In this document: piece by piece, positions 6,783 through 8,705 of the stretch
How positions within the stretch are numbered: the stretch's first letter is position 1
Layout: every line of letters starts with the position of its first letter
From: Bacteroidales bacterium UBA5537
GTDB lineage: Bacteria > Bacteroidota > Bacteroidia > Bacteroidales > Lentimicrobiaceae
Direction of reading: 5' to 3'
NCBI GenBank assembly: GCA_002426025.1
Contig: DINP01000104.1
Span: 1 to 8,705, forward strand
DNA length: 8,705 nucleotides
The notes under the pieces: generated by a model
What the model was told of the DNA's origin: nothing
Databases searched by the model: none
The model's input: the letters and a program-made list of their open reading frames with translations, nothing else
Translations under genes and position numbers: made by a program

Positions 6783-6808
6783 CAGGCCGTCCTATTGAGG
6801 CCGGCCTG
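6783..6808 (-). terminator. Strong hairpin terminator, probably for the DUF6266 gene
   Basis: CAGGCCG (6783-6789) pairs with CGGCCTG (6802-6808). After a single T/C mismatch, CCT (6791-6793) pairs with AGG (6798-6800) around the tetraloop ATTG. On the minus strand the stem is followed at once by TTTTGTAAT (6782 downward), a usable U-tract, and it lies 24 bp past the stop of the minus-strand gene at 6832. On the plus strand no T-run follows, so it may only partly serve the convergent helicase gene. Confidence 0.75.
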
Positions 6809-6831
6809 ATAAGTAAAAGGAACAACATAGG

Positions 6832-7494
6832 TTAACTCAGCTCAACAGCCCCACCCCAAATGGTGTCGGACACCTGTTCTTTAGTTTCCACAGCACCGAT
6901 TGCTGAAGAAGAGATCAGAAAAACAAAAATCTGCACTGATTTTCCACTCCATTCAGCAGGCATTTCAAGCTGTATGCCACCGTCTGCACGGCGGGCTACC
7001 TGAGAGAACAAAAGCGATTTGTTCACCTCCTCATTGTAAACACTCAGCATCATGGTATCATCCTGCAAAGCACCGCTGAGCATGGTATCACTGGTCCATT
7101 GCAGCACGAGATGTCCAGGCTCAGGACTTGTAGCAACGAGGTAGCTGATTCCGGGCAGGTTGCCTCTGCTGATCATTGCTTTTGCATAATCGATGGTGAG
7201 ATCGGGGAATACGCCCTTGATGGCGTTTGAGAGATTGTACGACATAGCCGCATTGAATGTGGTTATGTCCGTAGCCCAGGGCCGAAACCCTATCCTTACA
7301 AGCTGGTTGTGTGCCTGAAGAAAGCGTACAACCATGCCAAACCTGTTGCGCTGATTCTGTTGGCGCTCAGTGTTGGGGTTTGATACATTGGCAGGTCGTA
7401 TTTTCATAACGCCTGTCCCTTTCCAGGAGGAGCCAACTACATTGCCTACTGTCCCGGAGAAATTACCATGGATTCCTTGTCTGAAGGTTGCCAT
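6832..7494 (-). CDS. DUF6266 family protein
   Basis: This 220-residue protein opens with the pattern typical of DUF6266 proteins of Bacteroidota: a QGIHGNFSG stretch, then GTVGNVVGSSWKG, then an Arg-Pro (MKIRP, about 30-34) and a Gln/Asn/Arg-rich helix (TERQQNQRNRF, 43-53). The middle holds a conserved-looking WATDITTFNAAMSYN segment, followed by a beta-rich C-terminal half with short strands such as HLVLQWTS and VQIFVFLIS. Length fits the family. There is no signal peptide and no membrane segment. The biochemical role of the family is unknown to me; members are often found in several copies per genome. It stands alone, ends in a strong hairpin, and is convergent with the helicase. I assign it from memory of the N-terminal pattern. 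Confidence 0.82.
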   Translation of the reverse strand: MATFRQGIHGNFSGTVGNVVGSSWKGTGVMKIRPANVSNPNTERQQNQRNRFGMVVRFLQAHNQLVRIGFRPWATDITTFNAAMSYNLSNAIKGVFPDLTIDYAKAMISRGNLPGISYLVATSPEPGHLVLQWTSDTMLSGALQDDTMMLSVYNEEVNKSLLFSQVARRADGGIQLEMPAEWSGKSVQIFVFLISSSAIGAVETKEQVSDTIWGGAVELS

Positions 7495-7664
7495 TTTGTT
7501 TGAGATTTAAGATTTATGTCTGCTACTCTTTTTCGCAGACAATAAGCCTCAGACAAATTTGAAGCAAAACCCTGTTCCTGAAAAAATTTGCGCCCCATTG
7601 CTTCCTTATGTCTATTTTTAATGTCACATGCGACTTTCTTCAGTATGACACGTGAAAGCAACCA

Positions 7665-7684
7665 GGTGCATTCGGGTGCATTCG
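7665..7684. repeat. Perfect tandem 10-bp duplication
   Basis: GGTGCATTCG occurs twice head to tail (7665-7674 and 7675-7684) in non-coding sequence. It probably arose by slippage. No function is apparent. Confidence 0.8.
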
Positions 7685-7842
7685 AACCAAATACTGCCAT
7701 TTTGCATTGCTTTATAATTGGAAGCGTGATTTTAACAGATGATGCTTTATAAAAAGTACAGGGTTGTATCAAAGCCCTACAGTATATAATTGGACTCTAC
7801 AGGCAGGGAATAATGCAGGAGAAGTACCAGAGCTCCTATGCA

Positions 7843-7875
7843 GACTTAATACGGACTTAATATGGACTTAGTATG
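7843..7875. repeat. Three 11-bp tandem direct repeats
   Basis: The units are GACTTAATACG (7843-7853), GACTTAATATG (7854-7864) and GACTTAGTATG (7865-7875), differing at two positions. A period of 11 bp is about one helical turn, so each copy would face the same side of DNA. They lie about 58 bp upstream of the candidate -7 box of the gene at 8003, a position suited to an activator or repressor site. Confidence 0.85.
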
Positions 7876-7909
7876 GAGAAAGACTAAAAGCCTTTTTGAT
7901 AAAAAGCAC

Positions 7910-7968
7910 TTGTGTTTTTGCAAAAAATCGTGTAGGTTTGTCAATAAGCAGATGCTGACTTTCAGCAT
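7910..7968 (+). promoter_or_regulatory. Candidate Bacteroidota promoter with operator-like inverted repeat
   Basis: TAGGTTTG at 7933-7940 fits the Bacteroidota -7 consensus TAnnTTTG exactly. A TTG at 7910-7912 lies 20 bp upstream, at the expected -33 spacing. A perfect inverted repeat ATGCTGA-CTT-TCAGCAT follows at 7952-7968, right where transcription should begin, and could be an operator or a 5'-UTR hairpin. The ATG at 8003 lies 62 bp beyond the -7 box. Confidence 0.5.
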
Positions 7969-8002
7969 TGATCAGGCTGCAGGCGTTTAAAAACAGTTCT
8001 CT

Positions 8003-8705
8003 ATGCACAATGAGCTTCTGGTTCTGGACAGGATACTTTACACAGATTTAAGGCCTGTTCAGACTGAAACAAAAAGCGAAGCATGGTTTAAAACCCTGCT
8101 GGCGTCTACGGATGTCATAAAACCAGCTTTCCCTTTTACCTATCAGGTAACGTTTATAACAGCCCTTACCACCCGCAGCCGTTATTATAAAATGCTGACA
8201 GACAACGAATGTCATCATTATTACAATGAAATCAGCACCCTGATTCTGAATGCAGTAAGCAATGAAGCGCGCATATACAACACCGATAAAGCCTTGCAAA
8301 AGGTAATACAGGTAAAGCTTTCAGACACCTGCCGTGAAACAGCCGCAAACCATATTGATACGCAAATATGCACAAAAGGGCCAGGGACAAGCAACAGCAG
8401 TATAAAGGCATGGGAAAAGGCTTATATCTACCAATACCTTAAACTTCAGTTGATCTGCCTGTACCTGAATGTGCAACAGGCTCACAGAGATTTCCTGTTT
8501 GCTCCGCCGCTTACCGTTGATGATCTGTTTTTAAAATATTCGGGCAACTATTCAAACGAACAGGCCTGTATCACCGAAGCCCCAGCCGCATCCCAGCCAC
8601 ATATTCCTTTATTGCGGACAGGCAATATCACCGCTGCTGAAACAAAAACAAGAAAAATCCCCCCACTGGAAGATGCTTCAGGCTTCAATCCGGTTGTTAA
8701 GCAGC
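8003..8705 (+). CDS. Unrecognised protein, 3' end cut by window edge
   Basis: An open frame of 234 codons runs from ATG 8003 to the right edge without a stop. An in-frame TAA at 7988-7990 rules out an upstream extension beyond a few codons, and 8003 is the first ATG after it. The protein starts MHNELLVLDRILYTDLRPVQ. Residues about 1-175 look like a compact, mainly helical domain with several aromatic segments (FPFTYQVTFITAL, SRYYKML, AYIYQYLKLQLICLYLN) and a few Cys. After about residue 190 the sequence becomes Ala/Pro/Thr/Lys-rich and looks like a linker, so another domain probably follows outside the window. There is no signal peptide or membrane segment. Codon use is like its neighbours. 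The candidate promoter at 7910-7940 reads into it. I cannot assign a family. Confidence 0.82.
   Translation, partial: MHNELLVLDRILYTDLRPVQTETKSEAWFKTLLASTDVIKPAFPFTYQVTFITALTTRSRYYKMLTDNECHHYYNEISTLILNAVSNEARIYNTDKALQKVIQVKLSDTCRETAANHIDTQICTKGPGTSNSSIKAWEKAYIYQYLKLQLICLYLNVQQAHRDFLFAPPLTVDDLFLKYSGNYSNEQACITEAPAASQPHIPLLRTGNITAAETKTRKIPPLEDASGFNPVVKQ

Larger units (their letters stand above)
7495..8002. other. 508-bp intergenic region upstream of two divergent genes
   Basis: I see no credible gene here. Sequence features are: a GTCTGC/GCAGAC inverted repeat at 7518-7540 just before the DUF6266 start; a perfect tandem 10-bp duplication GGTGCATTCG at 7665-7684; TATAATTGGA repeated at 7713-7722 and 7785-7794; three 11-bp direct repeats at 7843-7875; an A/T hairpin CTTTTT-GAT-AAAAAG at 7892-7906; and a promoter-like element with an inverted repeat at 7910-7968. 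A minus-strand reading frame at 7446-7772 overlaps the DUF6266 start and is not believed. Confidence 0.6.

Noticed and set aside
7446..7772. Minus-strand frame of 108 codons upstream of and overlapping the DUF6266 gene
   Set aside because: It overlaps the confident DUF6266 start in another frame, spans a 10-bp tandem duplication, has irregular composition and no recognisable motif or start signal.

Overview
The window most likely comes from a member of the phylum Bacteroidota. The evidence is a DUF6266-type protein, starts preceded by A/T-rich stretches rather than Shine-Dalgarno motifs, one sequence matching the Bacteroidota -7 element TAnnTTTG, and moderate GC content. The genus cannot be read from the sequence. 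No rRNA, tRNA, transposase or cas gene was seen.

Layout from left to right: (1) Positions 1-546 are the trailer end of a CRISPR array with 36-bp repeats and 32-41 bp spacers. It runs off the left edge and ends in a degenerate repeat that has become a perfect 12-bp hairpin. (2) Positions 547-771 are non-coding, with a compound hairpin. (3) 772-1164 (+) encodes a small single-pass membrane protein of unknown role. (4) 1211-3880 (-) encodes an 889-residue protein: a pseudo-receiver domain fused to a VirD4/TraG/HerA-like DNA-pumping ATPase. (5) 4077-4328 (+) encodes an 83-residue orphan. (6) 4424-5284 (+) encodes a second receiver-domain protein, this one keeping its phosphoacceptor Asp, with a helical C-terminal half that may be HEPN/DUF4145-like. 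(7) 5400-6737 (+) encodes a compact RecD/Dda-like SF1 helicase. (8) 6832-7494 (-) encodes a DUF6266-family protein. (9) Positions 7495-8002 are non-coding, with an 11-bp tandem repeat and a promoter-like element. (10) 8003 to the right edge is the start of an unrecognised gene cut by the window end.

The most interesting part is 1211-6737. A pseudo-receiver/DNA-translocase fusion is divergent from a cluster holding a small orphan, a true receiver protein and a RecD-like helicase, with no histidine kinase in sight. My inference is that the receiver domains serve as paired recognition modules that couple a DNA-translocating ATPase, a possible HEPN-type effector and a helicase, either in a defence system or in the DNA-processing module of a mobile element. 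The CRISPR array next door fits a defence-rich accessory region, but nothing here shows a functional link between the two.
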